Assembly (NCBI RefSeq): GCF_002259605.1 | Contig: NZ_MWWR01000008.1 | Span: 62,001-126,000, forward strand | Origin: Pseudoscardovia radai | Lineage (GTDB): Bacteria > Actinomycetota > Actinomycetes > Actinomycetales > Bifidobacteriaceae | Direction of reading: 5' to 3' | DNA length: 64,000 nucleotides | Part shown: positions 42,207 to 51,683 of the stretch, piece after piece | How positions within the stretch are numbered: the first letter of the stretch is position 1 | How the letters are laid out: each line of letters opens with the position of its first letter | Translations under genes and position numbers: made by a program | Notes under the pieces: generated by a model | The model's database searches: none | What the model was told of the DNA's origin: nothing | Seen by the model: only the letters and a program-made list of their open reading frames with translations

Positions 42207-43070
42207 ATGAGCACCGACCATTCCCCGATTTTCTCGCTTGAGGTCTTCCCGCCCAAGCGCAACGCCGCGGTGGGCACCATCTACGACACCCTCGACGGCC
42301 TGCAGGGCGTCGACCCCGACTTCATCTCCGTCACCTACGGCACGGGCAAGCAGTCGGACCGCACCGCCACCGCGCGTATCTCGAACACCATCCGGCAGGA
42401 ATATGATATTCCCGTCGTGGCGCATCTGACCGCGCAGTACCTCGACAAGGACGGCGCCGACGAGGCGCTCGACCTGTTCGAGCAGGCCAAGGTGCGCGGC
42501 GTGCTCGCCCTGCGCGGCGACAGCGTGGAGGGCCGCGAGCCGGCCGGCGTGTTCGAGCACGCGTCGGACCTCGCCGCGTACATCCGCTCCACACACCCGG
42601 ACCTCGACGTGTACGGCGCGTGCTATCCCGAAGGGCATCCCGAGGCCACGTCGCTCTCTCAGGACGTGGAGAACCTGAAGAAGAAGGTGGATGCGGGCGT
42701 CTCGCACCTGGTTTCGCAGCTGTTCTATGACAACTCCGACTTCCTTAACTTCATCTCGCTGGCGCGCGAGGCCGGCATCGACACGCCGATCGAGGCGGGC
42801 ATCATGCCGGTGATGAACGTGGGGCAGGTGCGGCGCATGGGCAAGATCTGCGGCGCACGCATCCCGCACGCGCTCGACCGCATGCTCGACCGCTGGCAGG
42901 ACGACAAGAAGTCGTTGCGCGCGGCCGGGATCGTGTACGCGTCGCAGCAGATCGCGGACCTCGTGGCGCAGGGTGTCGACGGCGTGCATCTGTACACGAT
43001 GAACCACCCCGGCGTGACCCGCCGCATCTGGCAGAACGTCGGCGACCTCTTCGAGCCCCCGTCCCGCTGA
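42207..43070 (+). CDS. metF: Methylenetetrahydrofolate reductase
   Basis: 287 residues from ATG 42207, with a perfect GGAGG at 42197-42201. FAD/TIM-barrel enzyme: SLEVFPPKRNAAVGTIYDTL, DFISVTYGTGKQSDRTATA, PVVAHLTAQYLDKDGADEAL, GVLALRGDSVEG, ACYPEGHPEATSLSQDVENL and LVSQLFYDNSDFLNFISLAR. It reduces 5,10-methylene-THF to 5-methyl-THF, the methyl donor of MetE. An 82-bp palindromic element begins 36 bp after the stop. Confidence 0.96.
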   Translation: MSTDHSPIFSLEVFPPKRNAAVGTIYDTLDGLQGVDPDFISVTYGTGKQSDRTATARISNTIRQEYDIPVVAHLTAQYLDKDGADEALDLFEQAKVRGVLALRGDSVEGREPAGVFEHASDLAAYIRSTHPDLDVYGACYPEGHPEATSLSQDVENLKKKVDAGVSHLVSQLFYDNSDFLNFISLAREAGIDTPIEAGIMPVMNVGQVRRMGKICGARIPHALDRMLDRWQDDKKSLRAAGIVYASQQIADLVAQGVDGVHLYTMNHPGVTRRIWQNVGDLFEPPSR

Positions 43071-43106
43071 GCCGGGTCGGGGTGGGTGTCCGGCACCCCC
43101 TTCTCG

Positions 43107-43199
43107 AACAGTGTGATGGGTTGCGGACATTTTCGGGTGGATTCGCCCCGTTTTCCATCGTTTTGTGTCCGTAAGCCATCACATTGTTATGGGGGTGGG
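43107..43199 (+). repeat. 82-bp palindromic element, copy C (part of a 93-bp perfect direct repeat)
   Basis: The element proper is 43107-43188. Identity with copy E continues to 43199. The centre reads TTCGGGTGGATTCGCCCCG, different from copies A, B, D and F, while the arms GTGATGGGTTGCGGACA and TGTCCGTAAGCCATCAC are kept. Confidence 0.93.
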
Positions 43200-43343
43200 T
43201 AGCCGTTGCCCCTTGTCCCGTAACTGTTCCGTACGCGCAGGGCGTAATGCCTTGTGGCGCGGCGGGCGTCTTTGTGAAACTGGTGCCCCGTGCGGGCATC
43301 GTGTTCGCGCGGGGGAATCGAACCTTCGACGAACGGGGACGCC

Positions 43344-44420
43344 ATGGACGTTGGGAACCATCCCGCTCTCGTTCGGGCCCGCGACAGGCACAGGCTCGCA
43401 TGGTCCGACGATGCAACGGAGCAACATTATCTGGCACGATGCCGCCGCGGCGGTCTGCTCGTGTCACCGATCCGGCATGCGTTCGCGCTGCCCGATGAAT
43501 GGCGTGAGCTCAGCGATGCCGAGCGGACGAATCGTATCATCTTCACCGTGGCGGACATGCACCCGGAGTACGTGTTCTCATCCACGACGGCGGCGTATCT
43601 GCTGGGGCTTGACGATAGCTACGCCCTGCAGCGGCGCGTGCATGTGGCGCGCTCCCGGGGCGCGGCGGTATCCAAGCCGGACCATGGCCTCGTGCATGTG
43701 CACACCGTGCTTGATCCGGCGCGCGATCTTGCCGACCTGCGCGAGGCGCAAGGATGCCGCGTGCTGCATCCCGAGCGCGTGTTGCTCGATTGTGCGCGCG
43801 ACCTGCGTTTCTCGGAGTCCCTGCCGATTTGGGATGCCGCGTTTCGCGAGGGGCTTGTGGAGCCTGGCTCCATGAAGGCCTTCATGGACCGATGCAGCGA
43901 ACTCCAGCGCAGGACGCCTGGCATCCGTCTCGCGCGGCTGCTGTTGAAATACGCGAGCGGGCGCAGCGAGAACGGAGGGGAGTCGCGGGCACGTGCGGCG
44001 ATGCTCGAGCTGGGGTTCGCGGCGCCCGAAGTCCAGCGCACGTTCCGCGATCCGTCCACGCGGCGCGAGATCCGGCCCGATTTCCTGTGGCGCGTGGCTT
44101 CGGGAAGAACGATTGCGGGGGAGCTCGACGGCATGCGCAAATACAAGGACGAGTCCATGCGCGGCGGTCGGGACGTCGAGGACGTGCTCATCAGGGAGAA
44201 AGACAGGGAGACGGCGCTGAACATGCTGGGGATCCTTGTGGTGCGCTTCGGCATGTCCGATGTATACGACCGCGTGGCGCTGCAGAACAAGCTGGCCGCG
44301 ATTGGCGTTCCGCATGTGGACGATGACACGATGACGGAGCGCATGTTCCTGCGCGAATGGCGCGGCCAGCGCTATCCCGCCTCCGATATCCTCGCCCGCC
44401 GCGGTCTCGGGACGGAGTGA
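43344..44420 (+). CDS. Putative nuclease-fold (DUF559/AbiEi-like) protein flanked by direct repeats
   Basis: 358 residues from ATG 43344; the frame is open further upstream (to 43290) and the ribosome site is weak (GGGGAC). The N-terminal ~180 residues resemble the AbiEi-type helical region of bifidobacterial hypothetical proteins (RGGLLVSPIRHAFALPDEW, PEYVFSSTTAAYLLGL, VLHPERVLLDCARDLRF). The C-terminal part looks like a Vsr/DUF559-type endonuclease core: SRARAAMLELGFAAPEVQRT, REIRPDFLWRV, RTIAGELDGMRKYKDESM, ILVVRFG, with the D-x(n)-E-x-D-x(n)-K pattern of a PD-(D/E)XK site. No toxin partner is adjacent. It sits between copies C and D/E of the 82-bp element. Function is inferred from weak similarity only. 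Confidence 0.7.
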   Translation: MDVGNHPALVRARDRHRLAWSDDATEQHYLARCRRGGLLVSPIRHAFALPDEWRELSDAERTNRIIFTVADMHPEYVFSSTTAAYLLGLDDSYALQRRVHVARSRGAAVSKPDHGLVHVHTVLDPARDLADLREAQGCRVLHPERVLLDCARDLRFSESLPIWDAAFREGLVEPGSMKAFMDRCSELQRRTPGIRLARLLLKYASGRSENGGESRARAAMLELGFAAPEVQRTFRDPSTRREIRPDFLWRVASGRTIAGELDGMRKYKDESMRGGRDVEDVLIREKDRETALNMLGILVVRFGMSDVYDRVALQNKLAAIGVPHVDDDTMTERMFLREWRGQRYPASDILARRGLGTE

Positions 44421-44441
44421 GGTTTCGGGAACAATGTCGGG

Positions 44442-44523
44442 AACAATGTGATGGCTTGCGGACATTTTCGAAGGGTTTAGGCCCGAAAATCGTGGATTTG
44501 TGTCCGTAAGCCATCACATTGTT
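44442..44523 (+). repeat. 82-bp palindromic element, copy D
   Basis: Arms AACAATGTGATGGCTTGCGG (left) and GTAAGCCATCACATTGTT (right) pair over ~20 bp; the centre is TTTAGGCCCGAAAATCGTGG. Its left end is preceded by an extra tandem copy of CGGGAACAATGT (44426-44437 and 44438-44449). Confidence 0.92.
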
Positions 44524-44534
44524 ATGAATTCGGC

Positions 44535-44627
44535 AACAGTGTGATGGGTTGCGGACATTTTCGGGTGGATTCGCCCCGTTTTCCATCGTTTTGTGTCCGT
44601 AAGCCATCACATTGTTATGGGGGTGGG
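44535..44627 (+). repeat. 82-bp palindromic element, copy E (93-bp perfect repeat of copy C)
   Basis: Identical base for base to 43107-43199, in the same orientation, 1428 bp away. Only 11 bp separate it from copy D. The nuclease-like gene lies between C and D/E. Confidence 0.93.
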
Positions 44628-44638
44628 CAGTCCGCTGC

Positions 44639-44716
44639 GCGACCGCGCCGTCCCGCCTGCGACCGCGCCGTCCCGCCCCCGCCCGCGCACATGCCCCCCC
44701 CGCCCGCGCACATGCC
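44639..44716 (+). repeat. C-rich tandem repeats before glnE
   Basis: GCGACCGCGCCGTCCCGCC at 44639-44657 and 44659-44677, then CCCGCCCGCGCACATGCCC at 44678-44696 and 44698-44716. These are two different 19-bp direct repeats back to back in the glnE leader. No gene. Confidence 0.9.
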
Positions 44717-44768
44717 CGAGCCTGCGCCCCGCGCCCTGTCCGACCGGACATAACGGGGCGGGAATAGA

Positions 44769-47700
44769 ATGGCGGGTATGAAAGACGCTTCGGAAATCTC
44801 GTCCATGGACCTTATTCGCGCGGGTGTGAGCGATGCCGGGGAGGCGAGGGCGGTGATCGGGCGCATCGCCGACTCGGGGCTGCCGGGGGAGTACCTCGAT
44901 GCGCTGGTCGACGAGCTGCAGCACGCCTGCGATCCCGATTGCGCGCTGCGCCACCTGGCCGACCTTGTGGAGTCCGGCCGCACGCAGCCCGGTTGCTTCG
45001 GCAACGCCTCCGCGTTCCGCCGCCTCATCCGGGTGCTCGGAGCATCCGATTACCTGGGCCGCCTGATGGAAACCCGCTCCGACATCCTCGACGCCGTGAC
45101 GGGCGACGCCTACGCCTCGCGCTCTTGGACGCGCGAGAAGCGCCGCGCCGACCTGCTCGAGGCCGCCGGCGCCGACCCGGCCGATGCGAATCCCGTCGCC
45201 ACGCTGCCCCTGGCCGAGGCGACGAACGGCATGCGCCGCCGCTACTGGCGCCAGATGGCGGCCATCGCGGCATACGATGTCTCCGCCCCCGATCCGCTCG
45301 AAGTCCAGCCCCAGGTGAGCCTGGCCCTCTCCGACGCCGCCGACGCGGCCATCGAGGCGGCGCTCGCCATCTCGCGCAGCGTCGTGGACGGCGCGTCCGG
45401 CTGCCTGTTCGCCGTCATCGGCATGGGCAAGCTCGGCGCCCGCGAACTGAACTACATGTCGGACTGCGACCTCATCTACGCCGTGGAACCCGCAGGCGAC
45501 GACGCCCCGCATGGCGACGCGCTCAACCGCCTGGGAACGAAGATCGCCACGCAGATGCAGCGCATCTGCCAAGACCCGATCCCCGGCGTCACCGAACCCG
45601 CCCTGTGGCAGATCGACGGCGCCCTGCGCCCCGAAGGCAAGGCCGGGCAGCTCGTGCGCACCGTCGACTCGCACCGCGCCTATTACGAGAAATGGGCCGA
45701 CAACTGGGAGTTCCAGGCCCTGCTCAAGGCACGCGGCGTGGCCGGCGACCCAGGCGTGTGCGAGGCCTACCTCGCCGCCATGCAACCCTTCGTGTGGTCC
45801 GCCTCCGCCCGCCCCAACTTCGTCTCCGACTGCCAGGCCATGCGCCGCCGCGTGGAGGACTACATCCAGCCCGCTCTGCGCGACCGCGAGATAAAGCTCG
45901 GCCGCGGTGGCCTGCGCGACGTGGAATTCACCGTGCAGATGCTCCAGCTCGTGCACGGGCGCACCGACGAGACGCTGCGCCGCCGCGCCACGCTCGACGC
46001 GCTGAAGGCCCTCGCCGCCGGCGGTTATGTGAGCCGCCGCCAGGCCGAACGCCTCTCGCGCGACTATCGTTTCGAACGCGTCATGGAACACCGCCAGCAG
46101 ATGTGGCAGTTCCACCGCACCCATCTGTTCCCCGACCTCGGCGAAGCCAGCCGCGGCGGCCTCGACACGCCGCGCAAGATCAGCCTGCCGGACCTCGACC
46201 GCAACCGTGACCTGCGCCGCCTGGCCCGCGCCGTCGGCATGCGCGGCGACCAGCTCGTCGAGGCCTACGATTCCACACGCCGCGAGATCCGCCAGCTGCA
46301 TCTCGACATCTACTACCGCCCCATGCTGCCGCTCGTCGCGCAGATGAGCGACGATGCCATCAGCCTGACGCCCCAGGCCATCGAGGACCGCTTCTCGTCC
46401 CTGGGCTTCCTCGACCCGCACGCCGCCATCGGCCACGTGCAGGCCCTGACCGAAGGCGTCTCGCGCGCCGCGAAGATCAACCGCATCCTCCTGCCCGGCG
46501 TGCTCGAGATGATCGCGCGCGGCCAGAACCCCGACATGGGCCTGCTCCAATGGCGCCGCCTCGTCGAATCGTTCGGCACCGGCTCGCTCTACCTCGGCTT
46601 CCTGCGCGATTCCTCCACCGCCCTGACACGCGTATGCCGCGTGCTGCCCAACTCGCGCTTCCTCGGCGACGCACTCGTCAAATCCTCCGAATCCGTCACA
46701 TGGCTCGGCGGAGAAGAGGAGCTGCAGCCGCGCTCCCGTGCCAGCCTCGACGTGCGCTGCACCAGCGCCCTGCACCGCTACGCCGGCGACATGGCGGCCT
46801 TCTCCGCGTCGCTGCGCGCCATGCGCCGCCACGAGATCGAACGCATCGGCCTGGGCTGGATCAACGGCGTGGTCTCCAGCGCCGACAGCCTCGGGGCCAT
46901 GACGGATGTCTACGATGCCGCGCTGCACGCCGCGCTCGCGTGGTCGACGGCGGAAAGGCTCCAGGCCGAGGGCCTCGACGATGCCCCCGCCACCGTGGCG
47001 GTCATCGGCATGGGGCGTTACGGCGGCCGCGAGGTGAATTTCAGCTCCGACGCCGACATCATCGTGATCTACGAGCCGGCCGACGGCGCGGATCCGGCGC
47101 AGGCCAACGCCTTCGCACGCGCCGTGGAGGACCGCACGCGCCAGATCCTCATGGGCCCGCAGACCACCGAGCCGCCCATCGAGCTCGACCTGGACCTGAG
47201 GCCGGAAGGCCGCAACGGCGCACTCGTGCGGTCCTACGATTCCTGCCGCGAGTATTACGCGTCCTGGGCCGACACATGGGAGCACCAGGCGCTGCTGCGC
47301 GCCCGGTACGCGGCCGGCGACCAGGCGCTCGCAGAGCGGTTCCTGCACGACATCGCCGACCCGCTGCGCTACCCCGGGGCGCCGTTGACCGACGCCGAGC
47401 TCCAGCAGATCCGCACGCTCAAGGCGCGCATGGAGGCCGAGCGCCTGCCGCGCGGCGTGCGCCGCGACCGGCACGTCAAGCTCGGCATGGGCGGCCTATC
47501 GGACGTGGAGTGGACGGTGCAGCTGCTCCAGCTCACGCATGCCGGCGCGCATCCCGAGCTGCGCACGACGGGCACGATGGCCGCGCTCGACGCGCTCGAA
47601 GGCGCGGGCCTCGTGGCCGGCGACGACGCGGACGTGCTGCGCCGCACCTGGTGGCTGTGCACGAACACAAGGAACGCGAATATGCTGTGGACCGGCCGCA

Positions 47701-47864
47701 CGAACCGAGCCGACGTGATTCCCGACGACACCTACGCGCTCGGCGGCATCGCGGCGTGCCTGGGGCGCCCCGCGAACTCCGGCCAGGCCTTCGCCGACGA
47801 GCTGCTGGGCCTCATGCGCCGCTGCCGCGCCGTAACCGAGCGCCTGTTCTACGCGGAGGAGTAG
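44769..47864 (+). CDS. glnE: Glutamine synthetase adenylyltransferase/adenylyl-removing enzyme
   Basis: 1031 residues from ATG 44769; ATG 44778 is equally possible. There are two nucleotidyltransferase domains, each followed by a GlnD-type helical domain. The N-terminal (deadenylylating) one has VIGMGKLGARELNYMSDCDL at ~216-236. The C-terminal (adenylylating) one has VIGMGRYGGREVNFSSDADI at ~746-766. Both retain the GxG...SDxD metal-binding aspartates. DRHVKLGMGGLSDVEWTVQL and KLGRGGLRDVEFTVQMLQLV mark the paired linker regions. It attaches or removes AMP on glutamine synthetase in response to nitrogen status. In this window it complements gltBD. A small GC hairpin (47867-47891) separates it from the convergent antiporter gene. 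Confidence 0.95.
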   Translation: MAGMKDASEISSMDLIRAGVSDAGEARAVIGRIADSGLPGEYLDALVDELQHACDPDCALRHLADLVESGRTQPGCFGNASAFRRLIRVLGASDYLGRLMETRSDILDAVTGDAYASRSWTREKRRADLLEAAGADPADANPVATLPLAEATNGMRRRYWRQMAAIAAYDVSAPDPLEVQPQVSLALSDAADAAIEAALAISRSVVDGASGCLFAVIGMGKLGARELNYMSDCDLIYAVEPAGDDAPHGDALNRLGTKIATQMQRICQDPIPGVTEPALWQIDGALRPEGKAGQLVRTVDSHRAYYEKWADNWEFQALLKARGVAGDPGVCEAYLAAMQPFVWSASARPNFVSDCQAMRRRVEDYIQPALRDREIKLGRGGLRDVEFTVQMLQLVHGRTDETLRRRATLDALKALAAGGYVSRRQAERLSRDYRFERVMEHRQQMWQFHRTHLFPDLGEASRGGLDTPRKISLPDLDRNRDLRRLARAVGMRGDQLVEAYDSTRREIRQLHLDIYYRPMLPLVAQMSDDAISLTPQAIEDRFSSLGFLDPHAAIGHVQALTEGVSRAAKINRILLPGVLEMIARGQNPDMGLLQWRRLVESFGTGSLYLGFLRDSSTALTRVCRVLPNSRFLGDALVKSSESVTWLGGEEELQPRSRASLDVRCTSALHRYAGDMAAFSASLRAMRRHEIERIGLGWINGVVSSADSLGAMTDVYDAALHAALAWSTAERLQAEGLDDAPATVAVIGMGRYGGREVNFSSDADIIVIYEPADGADPAQANAFARAVEDRTRQILMGPQTTEPPIELDLDLRPEGRNGALVRSYDSCREYYASWADTWEHQALLRARYAAGDQALAERFLHDIADPLRYPGAPLTDAELQQIRTLKARMEAERLPRGVRRDRHVKLGMGGLSDVEWTVQLLQLTHAGAHPELRTTGTMAALDALEGAGLVAGDDADVLRRTWWLCTNTRNANMLWTGRTNRADVIPDDTYALGGIAACLGRPANSGQAFADELLGLMRRCRAVTERLFYAEE

Positions 47865-47892
47865 GGGGGCGGGGTAGAAGCCGCCCCGCCCG

Positions 47893-49974
47893 TCAGTACC
47901 CGAGATCGGCCTGCATGAGGTGCACGTTCTGGCGCATGATATGCGCCTGCTCGCGCGTGATGCGCTGCTCGTCGAGCATGTCGCGCACCACCTCGAGCTC
48001 GATGCGGAATGCGTCTGCGCGTACCTGCGAAACCTGCCGCGACATGCGCTCGCGCTCGTCGATGCCCGCCCCGATGAAGGGGATGCTCACATACGCCGCG
48101 CGGTATTCGCCCATGAGGGCCATCACGCATTCGGTGTCGTAGGACGGGTCGTTGACGAGCCCGAACAGATGGTTGATCGTGGCCTTGAGCAGCGCGTCAT
48201 GCACCACCACCGTGTCATGCGCGTGCTTGTCGCCTCCGGCCAGCGAGGGGTGCAGGCGGCTGCGCAGGCGGTGCCATGCCACGCGCAGGTGCATGACGGT
48301 GCGCTTGATGCGCGCGGGCAGACGATGGAACCGCGAGCAATCCTTGTTCTTCTCCAGCGTGGACGTGATATTCGAAATGATGTCGCCGGTGGCCTCGTGC
48401 GCGTCCGGATGCGCCTCGTCGTAATCGTGAAGCCACGCGATCTGCCATGTCAGCGTGTCATGGCGCAGGCGCTGGTCCGCCTCGATCTGCAGCGTGGAGT
48501 GGTGCGTGTCCTCGAGGCGTTCGATGCGGTACAGGTAGGAGTTCATGACGCGCTGCAGCGCCTGGTGGGTTTCCGGCGTGTCGGTCTGCGCGAGGCGCTC
48601 GATGGTGGTGTTGAGCACGAGGCGCTTGGCCTCGGTCAGCTCCGCGGCGTTAAGGTCGGTGCGCGGCGCTAGGAGCGGCAGCATGATGTTCGTGAGCACG
48701 AGCGACACGATGACGAAGACGGCGGCGATGGCCCACAGCATCCAGCGGATGCTCTCGCCCTGCGATGTGGCGCCCATCGCGGGCAGCGTGAAGGCCAGGG
48801 AGATCGTGATGGCGCCTTTCGCGCCGCCGAAGGTCATGACGAGCGCGGAGCGGCGCCGCTCCTTGCGCGCGGCCTTGATCTGCGCGTCCAAGGGACGCGA
48901 AGCCGTGGAATCGGATGCACCGCGCGGATCCGCGCCGACGGCCACCGCCCACGCGGGGTCGGGCTGCATGCGCTGCATCGCCGTCACCGCCGCGAAGCGC
49001 ACAAGCAGCGAGACCACGGTGAGCGCCAGCGCCGCCGCGATGATCGTGGGCACGTCGGGGACGAGGCCCTGCGAGGCGTCGAGGAAGATGATGGGCAGCT
49101 GCATGCCGAGAAGCACGAACACGGCGCCGTTGAGGTTGAACTCGAGGAACTCCCACACGGAGTTCGACACGAGGTTCACGCTGGCGATGTCGGCGCCGAA
49201 GCCGCGGCGGTGGAACTGGATGGTCAGGCCCGCGGCCACGACGGACAGCACGGCGGAGAAGCCAAGGCGCTCGGAGAGGTAATAGGTCAGGAACGGCGTG
49301 AGCACCTCGATGGTGATGCGGTTCGTGGTGGTTTCGAGGCGGTGGTTGCGCAGGAGCATGACGATGCGGTCGATGAGCCAGCCCATGACGAGGCCGAACA
49401 GGATGCCGCCGACGAAGCTCATAACCACCTCGAGGGCGAAGCGGGCGGGGGAGAACCGCCCCGTGGTGGCGGCCACGACGGCGAATTCGAAGCTCACGAT
49501 GGATGCGGCGTCGTTGAACAGGCTCTCGCCCTTGAGTGTCTCGGTCTGCGTCTGCGTCAGGCGCGCCTGGCTGCTCATCTGCGTGACGGCCACGGCGTCG
49601 GTGGGCGCCAGGGCCGCGCCGAGGGCGAGGGCCGCGGCGAGTCCGATTTGCGGCCACAGGCCGTGCAGCGTCAGGCCGGTGGCGACGATGCACAGGAACA
49701 CGAGGCCGACGGCGAGCCACAGGGATTGCCTGATCACCTTGAGCAGCCGGGACATCGTGGTGCTGCGCGCCGCGTTGAACAGCAGCGGCGCGATGAACAG
49801 CACCATGAACAGCTGCGAATCCATGCGCACGGTGGGCAGGAACGGCGTGAAATACCACACGACTCCGAGCCCTACCTGCACGAGCGGCAGGGAGACGCGC
49901 GGTATGAAGCGTTCCAGGATCGACGATGCGAGCACGCCCGTGACGACGAGGATGACAAGGGACAGGATTTCCAA
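47893..49974 (-). CDS. CPA1-family Na+/H+ antiporter
   Basis: 693 residues on the minus strand. The start is TTG (49972-49974; MEILSLVILV), with a GGGAGG ribosome site 6 bases before it. The first ~440 residues are a monovalent cation:proton antiporter core with about twelve helices and the family-typical GAALAPTDAVAVTQMSS, LKGESLFNDAASIVSFEFA and LVMTFGGAKGAITISLAFTL. The remaining ~250 residues are a cytosolic helical, charged tail (RIERLEDTHHSTLQIEADQR). It exchanges cytoplasmic Na+ (or K+) for H+, relevant to pH and salt tolerance in an acid producer. Single gene, convergent with glnE. Confidence 0.92.
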   Translation of the reverse strand: MEILSLVILVVTGVLASSILERFIPRVSLPLVQVGLGVVWYFTPFLPTVRMDSQLFMVLFIAPLLFNAARSTTMSRLLKVIRQSLWLAVGLVFLCIVATGLTLHGLWPQIGLAAALALGAALAPTDAVAVTQMSSQARLTQTQTETLKGESLFNDAASIVSFEFAVVAATTGRFSPARFALEVVMSFVGGILFGLVMGWLIDRIVMLLRNHRLETTTNRITIEVLTPFLTYYLSERLGFSAVLSVVAAGLTIQFHRRGFGADIASVNLVSNSVWEFLEFNLNGAVFVLLGMQLPIIFLDASQGLVPDVPTIIAAALALTVVSLLVRFAAVTAMQRMQPDPAWAVAVGADPRGASDSTASRPLDAQIKAARKERRRSALVMTFGGAKGAITISLAFTLPAMGATSQGESIRWMLWAIAAVFVIVSLVLTNIMLPLLAPRTDLNAAELTEAKRLVLNTTIERLAQTDTPETHQALQRVMNSYLYRIERLEDTHHSTLQIEADQRLRHDTLTWQIAWLHDYDEAHPDAHEATGDIISNITSTLEKNKDCSRFHRLPARIKRTVMHLRVAWHRLRSRLHPSLAGGDKHAHDTVVVHDALLKATINHLFGLVNDPSYDTECVMALMGEYRAAYVSIPFIGAGIDERERMSRQVSQVRADAFRIELEVVRDMLDEQRITREQAHIMRQNVHLMQADLGY

Positions 49975-50252
49975 AGGCGCCTCCCATCGGTGGGGATCAG
50001 TGGGGATCGGGTGGGACCGGTGCGGGTCGGTCGGGACGGTTCCGTCGGCGTTCCCTTGGCCTGGGGCGGGGCGGGCTGCGGGCGGTCGGCGGTGTTTCCT
50101 TCAGATTACTTGACGATTGCACGATTTCGCGTTGGGCGATTGTTACGGCGCGTCACGACCGGAAACGACGCGGTTCCATGTCGCGTTTGCGGACTACCTT
50201 TGTAGAGGTCACGGCACGTGGCCGCCTCCCAGAGTCTTTCGAAAGGCGTGCA

Positions 50253-51254
50253 ATGGCATCACAAACGGCGCAGGACTGCGCTGCTCTCGAATCCCAGCTG
50301 GTCGGCAAAAGCGTGGTAACGCTTGACGATCTGACGACCGACCAGATTTCGCTTCTTCTTCGCAAGGCGAGCTACATCGAATCGAACCCCCGACGCGTCG
50401 CCCACGCATGCGACGGCAGGATCCTCGCCACGCTGTTCTACGAGCCCTCCACCCGCACGCGTCTGAGCTTCGAAACCGCCATGCTGCGCATGGGCGGTCA
50501 CGTCATCGGCTTCTCGGGCACCCAGAACACCTCCGTGTCCAAGGGCGAGACCATCTCCGACACCGTGCGCGTCGTCTCCCAGTTCGCCGACGTCATCGCC
50601 ATGCGCCACCCCAAGGAAGGCGCGGCGCTCGTCGCGGCCCGCGCGGCCGAGATCCCCGTCATCAACGGCGGCGACGGCGGCCACATGCACCCCACGCAGA
50701 CGCTCGCCGACCTGTCGACCATCGAGAAGCGCTTCGGCCGCATCACCGACCTCGTCGTGGGCCTGTGCGGCGACCTCAAGTTCGGCCGCACCGTCCATTC
50801 GCTGATCGAGACGCTGTGCCGCTTCGGCAACGTACATTTCGTGCTCATCAGCCCCGATGAGCTCAAGACCCCGCGCTACGTCATCGACCGCATCGAGGCC
50901 TCGCCGTCGTGCGACTACGAGGAGGTGCACGACCTGCAGGACGTCATCGGCCGCCTCGACGTGCTCTATATGACGCGCGTGCAGCAGGAGCGCTTCTTCA
51001 ACGAGGACGACTACCTGCGCCTTCGCGACACGTATATCCTCGACGCCGACAAGATGAAGCTCGCCAAGCCCACGATGGCCGTGCTCCACCCGCTGCCGCG
51101 CGTCAACGAGATCGCCACCGAGGTGGACGCCGACCCGCGTGCCGCGTACTTCCAGCAGGTGTACCGCGGCATGCTCATGCGCATGGCGCTCGAAAGCTCC
51201 CTGCTGGGCGATCCGCTGCCCGGCTTTTCGCAAACACAGGAGGTCCAGGCCTGA
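50253..51254 (+). CDS. pyrB: Aspartate carbamoyltransferase catalytic subunit
   Basis: 333 residues from ATG 50253 (GAAAGG upstream); an in-frame ATG at 50178 has no ribosome site. The carbamoyl-phosphate loop FYEPSTRTRLSFETAMLRMG is complete, with GHVIGFSGTQNTSVSKGETI, the HPKEGAA block, NGGDGGHMHPTQTLADLSTI and LHPLPRVNEIATEVD. It condenses carbamoyl phosphate with aspartate. First gene of the pyrBICFKD operon, whose members touch or overlap. The ~250-bp leader has no terminator-antiterminator structure that I can see. Confidence 0.97.
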   Translation: MASQTAQDCAALESQLVGKSVVTLDDLTTDQISLLLRKASYIESNPRRVAHACDGRILATLFYEPSTRTRLSFETAMLRMGGHVIGFSGTQNTSVSKGETISDTVRVVSQFADVIAMRHPKEGAALVAARAAEIPVINGGDGGHMHPTQTLADLSTIEKRFGRITDLVVGLCGDLKFGRTVHSLIETLCRFGNVHFVLISPDELKTPRYVIDRIEASPSCDYEEVHDLQDVIGRLDVLYMTRVQQERFFNEDDYLRLRDTYILDADKMKLAKPTMAVLHPLPRVNEIATEVDADPRAAYFQQVYRGMLMRMALESSLLGDPLPGFSQTQEVQA

Positions 51255-51683
51255 ATGGAAGTCACAAGCCTGCAGAACGGAATCATCATCGACCACGTGC
51301 CCGCCGGCACGGCGCTCAAGGTGCTCGAGTACCTGAACGTCGACCCCGCCAGGACGAAGATCGCGCTGATCATGAACACCGATTCGAAGCGCCTGGGCAC
51401 GAAGGACATCATCAAGATCGAGGGCATGGCCGACGACCGCATCGACCTTGACGTGCTCGGCCTCGTGGCCCGCCAGGCCACGGTCGGCATCGTGCGCGAC
51501 GGGCGCATCGTCAGGAAGCTCACGCCCACGCTGCCCCAGCATGTCGAGGGCGTCATCCGCTGCCCCAACCCGCGCTGCGTCACCTCCACGGAGCGCGACA
51601 TCCGCCAGGGCTTCCACCTCGTCACCGTCGGCGGGCGCCCCGAGTACCGCTGCGACTACTGCGACGAGGAGGCGAAGTTCTGA
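51255..51683 (+). CDS. pyrI: Aspartate carbamoyltransferase regulatory subunit
   Basis: 142 residues; the ATG immediately follows the pyrB stop. The allosteric domain begins TSLQNGIIIDHVPAGTALKV. The zinc domain has C103 and C108 (CPNPRC) and C133 and C136 (CDYC). It forms the dodecameric enzyme with PyrB and binds CTP/ATP in the family, so feedback control of the pathway at the protein level is likely. Confidence 0.97.
   Translation: MEVTSLQNGIIIDHVPAGTALKVLEYLNVDPARTKIALIMNTDSKRLGTKDIIKIEGMADDRIDLDVLGLVARQATVGIVRDGRIVRKLTPTLPQHVEGVIRCPNPRCVTSTERDIRQGFHLVTVGGRPEYRCDYCDEEAKF

Noticed and set aside
43305-43345. tRNA 3' end on the minus strand (GGTTCGATTCCCCCGCG)
   Set aside because: Looks like a T loop but the T stem does not pair and no anticodon or acceptor arm can be built. 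It lies at the start of the nuclease-like gene.
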